NCBI GenBank assembly: GCA_034430895.1
Contig: DAOUDW010000034.1
Span: 154,793 to 218,792, forward strand
Source: WVZH01 sp034430895
GTDB taxonomy: Bacteria; Chloroflexota; Anaerolineae; Anaerolineales; E44-bin32
Reading direction: 5' to 3'
Length of the DNA stretch: 64,000 bases
Below are positions 8,798 through 17,282 of this stretch, piece after piece. A program made the translations under genes and the position numbers. A model generated the notes under the pieces. That model searched no databases. It had not been told where the DNA came from and saw only the letters and a list, made by a program, of their open reading frames with translations. Positions within the stretch are counted from its first letter, which is position 1. Each line of letters starts with the position of its first letter.

Positions 8798-9374
8798 ATT
8801 GCGGAGATTCCAGAAGGCTCAGAAGGTTTAGGGTGATACGCGCCGTTGCTCCCCAAATGATCTCCCCTTGGTAGGGTCTAAAGTAGTATACCGAGATGCT
8901 GCCGCCAGAGATGGGATAGTCCCGTTGGCGAACTTCGAGGTTGTTTTTATCCGCCAACCAGTCGAGGGAAACACCAAAGACATTTGCTACTTCATTGCGG
9001 TTAAGATGCAGATCATACGGCCAGGGGAATACCCCTACGATGGGTGTGATGACAAATTGTGTGGTCGTCAGGAGCGGGTCGAGCATGCCGAGGACTTCGA
9101 TATCTTTGGGGCAAATACCGATTTCTTCGTGCACCTCTCGAAGTGCTGCATGGGTGGGGCTTTCGTCTTCAGAATCGATCACTCCACCAGGAAAGGATAC
9201 CTGCCCTCTGTGTGACTCGACGTATTCCGTGCGGCGAGTGAAGAGCAAATGCCACGTATGTTGATCTTGGTACAGCGGCAATAAAACCGCAGCTGGTTTT
9301 GCGTCCCATTCGGCGTTGATTTTCGGCTGCCGTTTTATTAGACGGCTTTGAAGCTTTTGACGTATATCTTCCAT
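8796..9374 (-). CDS. Nudix hydrolase, CoA diphosphatase type
   Basis: The 192-residue product carries a Nudix box ending REVHEEIG and the upstream signature GQVSFPGG that marks the NudL/PCD1-like (UPF0035) subgroup, whose characterised members cleave CoA and CoA esters to 3',5'-ADP and phosphopantetheine. The box reads FPGGVIDSEDES..ALREVHEEIG, so the metal-binding glutamates are present. The length and the preceding LLFTRR segment also fit this subgroup. It lies 14 bases downstream of the zinc-ribbon gene on the same strand and is probably the last gene of that transcript. Nudix membership is secure; CoA specificity is inferred from motif similarity. Confidence 0.85.
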   Translation of the reverse strand: MEDIRQKLQSRLIKRQPKINAEWDAKPAAVLLPLYQDQHTWHLLFTRRTEYVESHRGQVSFPGGVIDSEDESPTHAALREVHEEIGICPKDIEVLGMLDPLLTTTQFVITPIVGVFPWPYDLHLNRNEVANVFGVSLDWLADKNNLEVRQRDYPISGGSISVYYFRPYQGEIIWGATARITLNLLSLLESPQ

Positions 9375-9388
9375 AAGGCGTGTAAGTG

Positions 9389-9976
9389 CTAATTACCCGT
9401 TAGTCGGCTGCCGCAGTAAGCACACATGGCTTGCTGCTGCTCGATCCATTCCACTTCGTCGGGGTGAACATTCCCACCGCAATACGGGCATTTTGACGGT
9501 AGGCTTCGTTTGTCGACGGAGCCTTCGGTTGCTGCGAGCGTTAATCCATGTTTGGAAAGCAGCGTTTGGATTTCGCTTTCGATCGCAGCTGCTTCTGCAT
9601 CCAATCCCTTATCTCGAAGCTCGGTTAGAATCCGCCGACCGACGTTGGGCAGACGAGCAAGTTGATTTGTCTCCGCCATCAGCGTCAATCCCTGGCGGAT
9701 ACGATCCAATCCGGAGATAGCTTCTTCCGCTTCAATCAGCGCCCGACCTGCCTGTAGATTCAATTGGGCGGCACGCGGAATCCCGCGTTTCGCAGCAGCA
9801 TCTGCGAGTTCGGAAAATATCGCAGCTGCTTCCTTGGATTCGCCCTGCGCGAGAAGTGTATGCGCGGCTTGCAGTTTCTCTACAACGATTTTTGCTGCTC
9901 GCCGCCGAATCGGACGGCGGTGCGGTGGGGGGAATCTTCGTCTTGGTGGCAGTATAGGGCGACGGAACCGTGGCAT
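9389..9976 (-). CDS. Zinc-ribbon protein with helical repeat region
   Basis: Unknown function, 195 residues. The first ~30 residues are extremely Pro/Arg-rich (RRPILPPRRRFPPPHRRP), which suggests nucleic-acid or membrane-surface contact. Residues ~30-145 are alanine-rich helices resembling TPR repeats (AAHTLLAQGESKEAAAIFSE). The C-terminus is a zinc ribbon with CPYC at 163-166 and CAYC at 185-188. The start is supported by GGGAGG 8-13 bases upstream. A 7-bp hairpin lies in its 5' leader. The trmI gene is 98 bases upstream on the same strand. It may be a scaffold or adaptor; I would not go further. Confidence 0.75.
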   Translation of the reverse strand: MPRFRRPILPPRRRFPPPHRRPIRRRAAKIVVEKLQAAHTLLAQGESKEAAAIFSELADAAAKRGIPRAAQLNLQAGRALIEAEEAISGLDRIRQGLTLMAETNQLARLPNVGRRILTELRDKGLDAEAAAIESEIQTLLSKHGLTLAATEGSVDKRSLPSKCPYCGGNVHPDEVEWIEQQQAMCAYCGSRLTGN

Positions 9977-9993
9977 CGTTTTCCTCCCTTAAG

Positions 9994-10010
9994 TCTTGTT
10001 GTTAACAAGA
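9994..10010 (-). other. Hairpin in the leader of the 9976 gene
   Basis: TCTTGTT and AACAAGA form a 7-bp stem around a 3-base loop, about 18 bases upstream of the start codon and before the Shine-Dalgarno sequence. No T-run follows, so it is not a standard terminator. Confidence 0.35.
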
Positions 10011-10074
10011 ATGCCATAGTAATTTTATGCCATTGTTTCAGGGATGTAAAAATCATGCAAGTTGTATTTTCGGG

Positions 10075-10866
10075 CTATGTCTCCAACGGAACGATGGCTC
10101 TTGCGAATATGAGGTATCCAGTATGGGCGACCATGCGGTCGACCGGGCGCAGACGCTCGGGAACGGGTTTGTAGAAGCGCAGCAAGATTTCACACACATC
10201 GATGAGTTCAAAGGCGTGCATCGACAGGCTGCGGAGGATAGCGGCGACCTGATTTGTTGTTGGTACGATCATGCCAAGCATCCCTCCATCTGCCAGGGCT
10301 GCACGAGCTTGTTCCAGGTATATCTCAGGGGCAGGGAGATCGAGGAACAAGGCTTCGATATCGATCTCTTCGAAGCCTTCTTCGATGTCTTTCAATTTCA
10401 ATTCGACGCGTTCCTCCAGGCCAACGCGCTCGAGGTTCTTTCGCGCGAGACTTTGCATGTCCTTGCGTCGGTCGTATGAAATCACTTTGCCGTCCGGGCC
10501 CACAAACCAGGCGAGCGCCAGCGTCAGTGAGCCTGATCCGGTCCCTGCTTCGACGACGGTCTTTCCGGGTGTTACAGACAGCCGCAGCAAGATATAACCG
10601 ATGTCTTTGGGATAGATAATCTGGGATTTCCGTTTAATATGCAGCAGTAAATCCCGCAGAGTCGGCTCGAGGACGAAGAAACGCATATCGAGGTGGCTGC
10701 GGATCTCAGAGCCCCAGGGGATACCAATGATGTCATCGTGCGCCAGGATCCCGCGATGGGTTTGCACTTGATCACCTTTTTTTAAATGGACAAATAGGTG
10801 CTTGTGGTTGCTCGATACGATCATTGCCAGATCATTTTCATTTATCCTGCGCAAGTCGGACTCCAT
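10075..10866 (-). CDS. trmI: tRNA (adenine-N1) methyltransferase TrmI
   Basis: TrmI methylates A58 in the T-loop of tRNA using SAM. The sequence shows the family N-terminal beta domain (residues ~1-60, with THRGILAHDDIIG) and a Rossmann methyltransferase with SAM motif VEAGTGSGSLT, acidic motif ISYDRRKD and LDLPAPE, the motif equivalent to the LDLP.PW element. I chose the ATG at 10866 (263 residues), which aligns with the usual N-terminus. An upstream ATG at 10968 is almost directly at a -10-like TATAAT (10976-10971), so transcription would begin within or after that codon. It lies between another methyltransferase gene and the zinc-ribbon gene. Confidence 0.88.
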   Translation of the reverse strand: MESDLRRINENDLAMIVSSNHKHLFVHLKKGDQVQTHRGILAHDDIIGIPWGSEIRSHLDMRFFVLEPTLRDLLLHIKRKSQIIYPKDIGYILLRLSVTPGKTVVEAGTGSGSLTLALAWFVGPDGKVISYDRRKDMQSLARKNLERVGLEERVELKLKDIEEGFEEIDIEALFLDLPAPEIYLEQARAALADGGMLGMIVPTTNQVAAILRSLSMHAFELIDVCEILLRFYKPVPERLRPVDRMVAHTGYLIFARAIVPLET

Positions 10867-11007
10867 TATCGTGATCCGCTCGGATATTACTCTCGATTCC
10901 CATGCTGATGGCCTTACATTTCCAGGGAAACCTTTCGGATGCGGATTTACGATCGGTGTATGTGTCATTCATTATAGCGAGTATACGTTGAACGGGTAAT
11001 GCCTAAA

Positions 11008-11655
11008 TCAACTCATTGGCTTTTTTGCCCTAAAGCGAAGTACATTTGCACGCGGCAGACGAACACGCTCGAGTTTGGGAATGAAGCCCATTGCTTCGAG
11101 TGGTTCCTTCCATTGATCTCCAGGGTCACCAGCCTGGCCGGTGATCCGATACAGCCAATCTGCCAGGCGATCTTGTATGCCTTGTCCGGTAATGCGTTCG
11201 ACGGCGATGACAATCAGTTCTCCTCCGGGTTGCAGAATCCTCCGGATCTCATCCAGTGTTTCCTTTTCGAGGATATATTCGCTGGGGAAGGTTGCAACGA
11301 CATTGGCGAAGGTGTCCGACGACAGGGGGATGCGCTGGGCTCGAGCACGTATAATAGCGGGTTGGAACCCTTGCCGTCGGAGTCTTCTCGCGGCGATACG
11401 CGTCATCTCTTTGGATGCATCGATCGCAACGGCCTGATATCCCCTGCGGTGAAAATCAAGCAGCAGGTGGCCGGGTCCATGACCGAGTTCGAGAATGGGG
11501 CATTCCAGACGATCGTGATCCGCTGCGGATTGCCATGTTCTCCACTGGCCCATCGATGTCGTCCAGGCAACCAAATCATACGCCCAGGCGAAAGTCGTAT
11601 ACAGGTGTTTGAAGAATAAGCGAAGGAAATGTGCCAACCAGGGCTTCAGGATCAT
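11008..11655 (-). CDS. Class I SAM-dependent methyltransferase
   Basis: A 215-residue type-11 methyltransferase. Motif I is ILELGHGPGHLL near residue 50, the acidic residue after strand 2 is in AVAIDASKEM, and motif post-II follows. The substrate cannot be read from the sequence; the family includes ubiquinone/menaquinone C-methylases and small-molecule enzymes. The N-terminus is hydrophobic and aromatic (LAHFLRLFFKHLYTTFAWAYDLVAW), as in several membrane-lipid-acting methyltransferases. The start overlaps the stop codon of the YdjC-like gene by 4 bases (ATGA), which implies translational coupling. Confidence 0.85.
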   Translation of the reverse strand: MILKPWLAHFLRLFFKHLYTTFAWAYDLVAWTTSMGQWRTWQSAADHDRLECPILELGHGPGHLLLDFHRRGYQAVAIDASKEMTRIAARRLRRQGFQPAIIRARAQRIPLSSDTFANVVATFPSEYILEKETLDEIRRILQPGGELIVIAVERITGQGIQDRLADWLYRITGQAGDPGDQWKEPLEAMGFIPKLERVRLPRANVLRFRAKKPMS

Positions 11656-12488
11656 GCCAGCGCCTGTTGAAATGTTGTCAGCACGATCCCGGATTTTTGG
11701 ATTAACTGGCCAATCTTCGGGTCGGTCAGGATCTCGTATTCCTTTTGACGCGGCTTCGCATAGCCACTAGTGGCGCACAATTTTGCATCCACGAATCCGG
11801 GATGACACATCAATTCGCTTATCCCCTCAGGAAGCGAGTGCAAGATGCTCGACAGGTGATCCAGACTGACACCGGAACCAAAGAAGCTGGAGATAAAGTG
11901 ATTGGGATGGGGGATACCGGCCTCCTCGAGCGCGTCAAGCGCATGATGGCGAACGAAGTTCGTTGAATCTATGGGCAATACGTCCAGCAGTACCTCATCC
12001 GGAACATCCGTTGGATTGGGAAGACGCACGCCGCAGCCATATTCCTTTGCCAGACTAAGGGAAAGGGACCAGAGATCCGGGGATGCCAGGGCAATGTGAT
12101 GATGGGAATCCAGGTGATCCAGCACGACATCGCAATTCAAGAAGGCCTCGATTTGCATTCGCCATTCATATTCAACATGATTGCCTGTGATTTCATCTGT
12201 GTGGTGAAAGTAGAAATCCTTTGATCGGAAAGCACCTTGCGAATCTGTGATGGACGTCACTTTCGCTTCGGGGGAAAGCGGTTCGCCGAAGGTCAGGTTT
12301 AGATGGACACCCAGGCCAAGCGCTGGAGTCTCTACTTTGGCGAGCCGCACGGCTTCCAAAGCACCTGGAAGGTTTATCATGACGGTTGTCGTTGAGACAA
12401 TACCTTCACTGTGAGCTTGACGGATACCGTTCGAGACGTTTTTCGTCCGACCATAATCATCGGCATTGACGATCAATTTTTTCAGCAT
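11652..12488 (-). CDS. ChbG/HpnK (YdjC) family carbohydrate deacetylase
   Basis: The 278-residue product is a metal-dependent YdjC-fold deacetylase. The N-terminal metal motif is VNADDYGRTKNVSNGI and the second motif is DHLDSHHH at about residues 120-127, as in ChbG, which deacetylates chitooligosaccharides, and HpnK, which acts in hopanoid biosynthesis. Neither chitin nor hopanoid genes lie nearby, so the substrate is open. It sits 10 bases downstream of mgtE and overlaps the following methyltransferase gene, which may act on the same product. Confidence 0.88.
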   Translation of the reverse strand: MLKKLIVNADDYGRTKNVSNGIRQAHSEGIVSTTTVMINLPGALEAVRLAKVETPALGLGVHLNLTFGEPLSPEAKVTSITDSQGAFRSKDFYFHHTDEITGNHVEYEWRMQIEAFLNCDVVLDHLDSHHHIALASPDLWSLSLSLAKEYGCGVRLPNPTDVPDEVLLDVLPIDSTNFVRHHALDALEEAGIPHPNHFISSFFGSGVSLDHLSSILHSLPEGISELMCHPGFVDAKLCATSGYAKPRQKEYEILTDPKIGQLIQKSGIVLTTFQQALA

Positions 12489-12498
12489 GCTTATGAGG

Positions 12499-13851
12499 TC
12501 ATTTCAAATACGGTAAAAAGTACGTGGCCAAGCCCAGGAAAAGGGCGAAACCCGCACTGTCGGTGACTGTCGTAACCAACACGGAGGAAGCGAGAGCCGG
12601 ATCCATGTTCAAAGCTTTGAAGACCAATGGAATCGTTGTACCGACGATGCCGGCGATGAATATGTTACCGAGCAGCGCCAGGCCGAGGACGAAACCCAGG
12701 GTTGGATTACCTTTCCAGAGATACACACCAAACCCGGCGACGAGCCCTATGGCCGTTCCTTGCAGCAGGCCAGTAAGAGCTTCCTTGATGATCGTGCGCC
12801 ATGAATCGCGCAATTGGATTTCTCCTAGGGCGATTGCGCGCACCATGATCGCCAGACTTTGTGTGGCCGAATTTCCACCCAGGCCGCTGACGACGGATTG
12901 GAAAACGGCGAGTAAGGCGACCTGTGCGATGATCGATTCAAAGCGAGAGATGACCCACGAAGCGAAGAACGCCGTCGCTGCACTTAACAGCAACCAGGGT
13001 AATCTGCGTTTGACAGACAGCCATATTGGACTTTCGACGGAAAGCCCTGGATCTGGCACATTCGCCAGGCGATATATATCTTCCGTTGCTTCCGCTTCGA
13101 GCACATCCATTAAGTCGTCGTAGGTGATCACGCCAGCGAGGAACCCTTTTTCTGTAACGACGGGTAAGGCCGCAAGATCGTAACGAACCATCAGCCGAGC
13201 GGCGTCCTCCTGATCGGTGTCTGTGGTCACATGAACAACGTCATGATTCATAATCGTCTCGATGCGCATATGCGGATCGGCGATAACCAATTCGCGCAAG
13301 CCGACGATCCCGACCAGGCGTCCATCGGTATCGACGACGTTGCAATAATACGGTGTCTCTTCATCCGGACTGAGTCCTCGAAGATATTCAATGGCTTCAA
13401 TCGTAGTGGTGTTTGGCTGCAGGGCGATGAACGACGTGGTCATCAAGCCACCGGCTGTCTCGTCCGCATGCTCCAGGAGGGGAAGGACTTCTTCAGCGTC
13501 CTCCATCTCAGCAAGGACTTCCGCAGCCAGTTGGGGTGAGATGTCGCCAAGGACATCTGCTGCCTCATCCGGCTCCATCTTGTCGAGCACGTCCGCCAAA
13601 CGTTCTCTCGCAAGCCCTTCGGCGACGTCGGCAGCTTCCGGGTCCTCGAGTTCCTCAAGCAAATCAGCGGTTGTGGGAACATCCAGGCCGGGAAGAATAG
13701 ATGCCTGCTCGGCATCCTTCAGATCCGAAAACGCTTCGGCTCGGTCTGCAGGATGCAAGCGAATCAGGGCGGCAATCGCATCAAGTACCTTCCCCGACTC
13801 TAATGCGCCACGGATTTCATCAATGGTGAGATCGATCTGTGATTGTTCCAT
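12499..13851 (-). CDS. mgtE: Magnesium transporter MgtE
   Basis: MgtE is a homodimeric inner-membrane Mg2+ channel gated by cytosolic Mg2+. All parts are visible in 450 residues: the acidic superhelical N domain (residues ~1-125, with repeated DPEAADVAEGL and EPDEAADVLGD-type helices), two CBS domains (~130-255) and five membrane helices (~280-450) including LGGNSATQSLA, which lies near the pore. It is 9 bases downstream of the small NIL-domain gene. I see no M-box riboswitch in the ~70-base leader between the promoter and the NIL gene. Confidence 0.96.
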   Translation of the reverse strand: MEQSQIDLTIDEIRGALESGKVLDAIAALIRLHPADRAEAFSDLKDAEQASILPGLDVPTTADLLEELEDPEAADVAEGLARERLADVLDKMEPDEAADVLGDISPQLAAEVLAEMEDAEEVLPLLEHADETAGGLMTTSFIALQPNTTTIEAIEYLRGLSPDEETPYYCNVVDTDGRLVGIVGLRELVIADPHMRIETIMNHDVVHVTTDTDQEDAARLMVRYDLAALPVVTEKGFLAGVITYDDLMDVLEAEATEDIYRLANVPDPGLSVESPIWLSVKRRLPWLLLSAATAFFASWVISRFESIIAQVALLAVFQSVVSGLGGNSATQSLAIMVRAIALGEIQLRDSWRTIIKEALTGLLQGTAIGLVAGFGVYLWKGNPTLGFVLGLALLGNIFIAGIVGTTIPLVFKALNMDPALASSVLVTTVTDSAGFALFLGLATYFLPYLK

Positions 13852-13860
13852 AAGATTGCC

Positions 13861-14085
13861 TCAGTCTGGTCGAACGATTTCGATTCCTTTTTCTTCCAAG
13901 AATATAATCGCACGGTTCAATTCGTTCGTTTCACCGGTCAATTCCACTTCCAGCCAACCTTCTTCGAGCGTGATATGTGCTTCGCGGATATTGGCTTCAA
14001 TTTGGAAGCGTTTGATAAGTTGATAGAGTATGGGTTCGCTGATCAAAGACGGCGGATAAACCAGGCGAAGAACACAGGCACCCAT
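13861..14085 (-). CDS. Stand-alone NIL domain protein
   Basis: A 74-residue protein consisting of a ferredoxin-like NIL domain, the type found at the C-terminus of the methionine importer ATPase MetN, where it binds methionine as an allosteric sensor. Characteristic features are the opening LRLVYPPSLISEPILYQLIK, the central VELTG and the end strand GIEIVRPD. The Shine-Dalgarno GGAAGGAGG is strong. It is directly upstream of mgtE with a 9-base gap and is the first gene of that transcript. It may be a small sensor or regulator of the transporter, but that is inference from position only. Confidence 0.85.
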   Translation of the reverse strand: MGACVLRLVYPPSLISEPILYQLIKRFQIEANIREAHITLEEGWLEVELTGETNELNRAIIFLEEKGIEIVRPD

Positions 14086-14148
14086 GTTTGCCTCCTTCCG
14101 CGAAATATCACACTGTAAATTGGCCAGAAGAAGGCCATCAGGAATTTG

Positions 14149-14177
14149 ATTCTAGCATTTGAGGAATGGCGAGTCAA
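14149..14177 (-). promoter_or_regulatory. Promoter of the NIL-mgtE operon
   Basis: On the minus strand TTGACT (14177-14172) and TAGAAT (14154-14149) have a 17-base spacer, with an extended -10 TG (TGCTAGAAT). A small TGGCC/GGCCA hairpin lies in the leader that follows. Confidence 0.75.
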
Positions 14178-14226
14178 AAGACCTTGACGGAGGTGGCAAT
14201 CCTTTCTTTTCACCATTCATGCAAAC

Positions 14227-14255
14227 AGGCCGTCTGGATATCACTCAGACGGCCT
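14227..14255. other. Perfect 10-bp inverted repeat
   Basis: AGGCCGTCTG (14227-14236) and CAGACGGCCT (14246-14255) around a 9-base spacer. It lies about 70 bases past the Zn-peptidase stop codon and upstream of the NIL-mgtE promoter. A weak T-rich tract follows on the minus strand, so it may be a terminator for the peptidase gene, or an operator. Confidence 0.6.
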
Positions 14256-14325
14256 GGCTGTGGATATACTCGAATATGCGGATGGCTCACATTTTCATAA
14301 CTTCCTGCTTCGTTCGATGCAGCGT

Positions 14326-15033
14326 TCAGCGGCGTCGTCTGCTGCCCCCAATGACAAGACTAATCCAGTACAGCAACTGTAAGATGGCGGCCGCTAAAGC
14401 AGCAACGTAAGTAAAGGCGGCTGCATTCAAGACAGCATTGACACCCCGTTTCTCTTCTTCGGAGCGGATTAATCCACTATTCGAAAGCAATGCCCGTGCT
14501 CTGGAGGATGCGTCCAATTCCACGGGCAGCGTGGCGAGGGAAAAGACAGCGCCGAGTGTAAAAGCGCCTACACCAAGCCATGCCATTTGCGTACCAAAAA
14601 CTCCTCGAATCAGAAGACCGGCTACGATAAGGATCAATCCCAATCGTGAACCGATATTCACAGCGGGAACAAGTGCTGCCCGGAAACGCAGTGGTAGATA
14701 GCCTTGTTGATCCTGCAATACATGTCCGATCTCGTGGGCAGCGATGGCTAAGGACGCCACGGATTGTCCCTGGGCAACACCTGGTGAAAGTTTGAGGGTA
14801 TTTGAGCGGGGATTGTAGTGATCACCAAGTGGAGTGGGAGTACCTTCGAGACGGACATGGTGTAGACTCCCGTAGTTGAGCAATCTTTTCGCTGCCTCTG
14901 CACCGGATATCTGGTTGAGATTGCGTACCTTACTCCATTTGCGATAGGTTGAGTTGACCCAAAATTGTGCCAGCATCACGAGTAAAAAGGCAGGGATCAT
15001 GTATACGAAATATGTTGAATCCCAGAATAACAT
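14326..15033 (-). CDS. Zinc metallopeptidase, YugP-like
   Basis: The 235-residue membrane protein belongs to the Zn_peptidase_2 family (B. subtilis YugP type). An N-terminal transmembrane helix (YFVYMIPAFLLVMLAQFWV) is followed by the zinc-binding motif AIAAHEIGHVLQDQQGY near residue 100, and then by three or four membrane helices. Residues such as LEGTPTPLGDHYNPRSNTLK before HEIGH are typical for the family. The cellular substrate of this family is not established. The gene is followed by a C-terminal basic GGSRRRR tail. Confidence 0.9.
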   Translation of the reverse strand: MLFWDSTYFVYMIPAFLLVMLAQFWVNSTYRKWSKVRNLNQISGAEAAKRLLNYGSLHHVRLEGTPTPLGDHYNPRSNTLKLSPGVAQGQSVASLAIAAHEIGHVLQDQQGYLPLRFRAALVPAVNIGSRLGLILIVAGLLIRGVFGTQMAWLGVGAFTLGAVFSLATLPVELDASSRARALLSNSGLIRSEEEKRGVNAVLNAAAFTYVAALAAAILQLLYWISLVIGGSRRRR

Positions 15034-15072
15034 TCTATCTTCTCCCTTCGTGTGAAAATACCATCGTTCGAA

Positions 15073-16284
15073 TTAATCCTCTTCAAGCAGTAGTTCGATC
15101 GCAGCTTCAAGTTGGGTATCGTTACCCGCCTCCCAATCTTCCAGGGTAAATATAACTTCCACATCGGGTGTGAGACCTTGCCCGTGGATCAAGCGATCGT
15201 TGGGCGTATACCACCGCGCGATCGTCACTCGAACAGCGCCCTGTTCTGAGGAGAGGGGGAGCCATTGTTGTACAGAGCCTTTACCGAAAGTCGTTTCACC
15301 CACGAGGATCGCGCGTTCGTAGTCCTGAATGGCCCCAGCGACGATCTCGGACGCAGATGCCGAACCCTCATTGACGAGAACAATCAGCGGAATATCGGTG
15401 GCAAGGCCACCTTTCCTGGTTTTATGGATTTCTTCGGTGCCATCGCCGAATCGCTCGGTAAGGACCACGCCTTCATCGATGAATTCCGAAGTTACTTCAA
15501 TCGCGCTGAACAGATAGCCGCCTGCATTGTTGCGTAGATCCAGGATCAAGCCGCGTGTGTCTTCATCAATGAGTTCGGTCAATATGGTGCGTAAATCTTC
15601 GGCAGTCGTCTCGGCAAACGAGAATAATTGGATATGTACGATCCCATCTTCGAGTCTCTCTCCCTCAACGGTTGGGATGACAATACGGGCACGTTCGATA
15701 TCAAATTCGAGCAACTCCGTTTCGCCTTCGCGATAGATCGTAAGATGAACCATCGTGCCTGCCGGTCCCAGGATGCGCTGAAGGACCAGGTTGCCGTCGA
15801 TGCCGGTCATGTCTTCCCCATCGATGTAGATGACTTCATCGCCCGGCTGCAAACCTACCTCTTCAGCAGGAGAGCCTTTTATGGGTGCGAGGATTGTCAG
15901 GTACTCCGCATCCGTGTCGACCCATGCACCGATTCCTTCATAACCTTCCAGCGTGGCGTTGGCTTGTTCGAACTCGAGTGGGTCCATGTATGAAGAGTGA
16001 GGATCGCCGAGAGAATCGACCAATCCTCTGATTGAGCCCTGCATCAACTCCGTGTCGTCCAGGGGCTGCTCAACGTAATGCTCGTGGAGGATGTCCCATG
16101 CCTCCCAATAGGGTTCGAATAGAACCTGCATTTCCTCGGGGGAGATATTCTCGTAGAGCGATTCTTGTGGATCTCCCTCTGTTTCAATATGGATGCCCAT
16201 CGCCAGGCCAACCGAGAACAACGCCGCGGCTAAAATCGCGCTGACGAGTGCACCAAGTAAGAACATACTCACTTTCGAAGACAT
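15073..16284 (-). CDS. ctpA: S41 family carboxy-terminal processing protease
   Basis: A 403-residue periplasmic or surface-exposed protease of the CtpA/Prc type that cleaves C-terminal tails of envelope proteins. The start at 16284 has AGGAGGAG 7-14 bases upstream and gives a clean signal anchor (FLLGALVSAILAAALFSVGL); upstream ATG codons in frame lack this. The PDZ domain is at about residues 95-175 (GIGAWVDTDAEYL...SPAEEVGLQPGDEV). The catalytic Ser is in GSASASEIVAG and the Lys in TTFGKGSVQ. Residues ~50-90 form the helical N-terminal cap. It lies 39 bases downstream of the Zn-peptidase gene. Confidence 0.93.
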   Translation of the reverse strand: MSSKVSMFLLGALVSAILAAALFSVGLAMGIHIETEGDPQESLYENISPEEMQVLFEPYWEAWDILHEHYVEQPLDDTELMQGSIRGLVDSLGDPHSSYMDPLEFEQANATLEGYEGIGAWVDTDAEYLTILAPIKGSPAEEVGLQPGDEVIYIDGEDMTGIDGNLVLQRILGPAGTMVHLTIYREGETELLEFDIERARIVIPTVEGERLEDGIVHIQLFSFAETTAEDLRTILTELIDEDTRGLILDLRNNAGGYLFSAIEVTSEFIDEGVVLTERFGDGTEEIHKTRKGGLATDIPLIVLVNEGSASASEIVAGAIQDYERAILVGETTFGKGSVQQWLPLSSEQGAVRVTIARWYTPNDRLIHGQGLTPDVEVIFTLEDWEAGNDTQLEAAIELLLEED

Positions 16285-16463
16285 TGTTTCACTCCTCCTG
16301 CACAACACTCGCAGGTATGTTAAACCATAACACGTCAGTATAAGAAAAATATGAATACGTGAAGACCATAACAATTTGGAATTTTCGCCAAGAATGGCAG
16401 CTCTTTGGACTTCATTGCACGCTCAGCCACACTCAATTTTGTTCCGCTAATAGCAATACCGAT

Positions 16464-17282
16464 TCACGATTTATCCAAACCGCACTTCTTCAGCCAGGTG
16501 GCGATGAGGTTATCGTATTCTTCGGTTCCCGCCTTTTCGGTGTATTCCAGAATCGCCATTCCATCGAGTGGGTAGAGTGGGTGACACGAACTCGGCCAGG
16601 CGCCCTCAGGTAGCTCAACAACGGCATCGACAACTGGTCCAACTATTTGTGCTTTTTCCAGTTTAGGTGAAATTCTCTCTGCTGTGATGATAACCTTGTC
16701 TGCGATGAGAGCGAGTTCTTCATCAACGCCTTTATTCCCGCCAATCGTGGCGTTCCCATCCGGATCGGCTTCGAGTGCATGAATTACGGCGACATCACAG
16801 GTGATGGCGGGAAATGCGGTGAGTGTTTCACCACTATAGGGATCCACGACTTCCTTTACATCCGGACGCAGCATAGGTAAATCGGTACCTTGCCAAGCTG
16901 TGGACGGTAGGAAGCCGACATTCGACATCGCGGCACGTATACCGCAGGCGAGACTGGCTTCGGTTTCTTCGATGATCTCGATGGTGCCATTCCCGGCTGC
17001 CGAAGTGAAATTCGGGGCAAGTCCGAATGCCTCCAACCCGAAGTAACAGGAACGTACTTTTGATACCATCCCGGCGCCTACGAGCAAATCACTTTCGATG
17101 CCAGCTGTAAAACATAGCAGACTCATTTCATCCGGGGTTTGTTCTCGTTGATACCGCGCTAATAAAGCGAGAGCGAACATTATAGGTCGGCGATAAAGCG
17201 TTATCCCGCCGAAAGCGATCGTGCAGCCTTTCTTCGGGACGAGGTCAACCACCTGGTGCAGTGTTTGCAGTTTATTGGCCAT
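16464..17282 (-). CDS. CoA-transferase A-subunit-like protein
   Basis: A 272-residue protein resembling the alpha subunit of family I CoA-transferases (glutaconate/acyl CoA-transferase GctA type). It has the conserved N-terminal strand and loop KKGCTIAFGGITLYRRP, then SCYFGLEAFGLAPN, and ITCDVAVIHALEADPDGNATIGG, a form of the family's VAIIHV..AD..GN. The start at 17282 overlaps the end of the preceding small gene by 11 bases. In this family the catalytic Glu is carried by the B subunit, and no B-subunit gene is in the window, so the protein either pairs with one encoded elsewhere or has another role. Substrate unknown. Confidence 0.75.
   Translation of the reverse strand: MANKLQTLHQVVDLVPKKGCTIAFGGITLYRRPIMFALALLARYQREQTPDEMSLLCFTAGIESDLLVGAGMVSKVRSCYFGLEAFGLAPNFTSAAGNGTIEIIEETEASLACGIRAAMSNVGFLPSTAWQGTDLPMLRPDVKEVVDPYSGETLTAFPAITCDVAVIHALEADPDGNATIGGNKGVDEELALIADKVIITAERISPKLEKAQIVGPVVDAVVELPEGAWPSSCHPLYPLDGMAILEYTEKAGTEEYDNLIATWLKKCGLDKS

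Noticed and set aside
10999..11619. Plus-strand ORF of 206 codons opposite the methyltransferase gene
   Set aside because: The minus-strand gene has clear SAM motifs; the plus-strand translation has none.
14086..14148. M-box (ykoK) Mg2+ riboswitch upstream of NIL-mgtE
   Set aside because: The leader from the promoter to the NIL start is only about 60 bases with one small hairpin, too short for an M-box.
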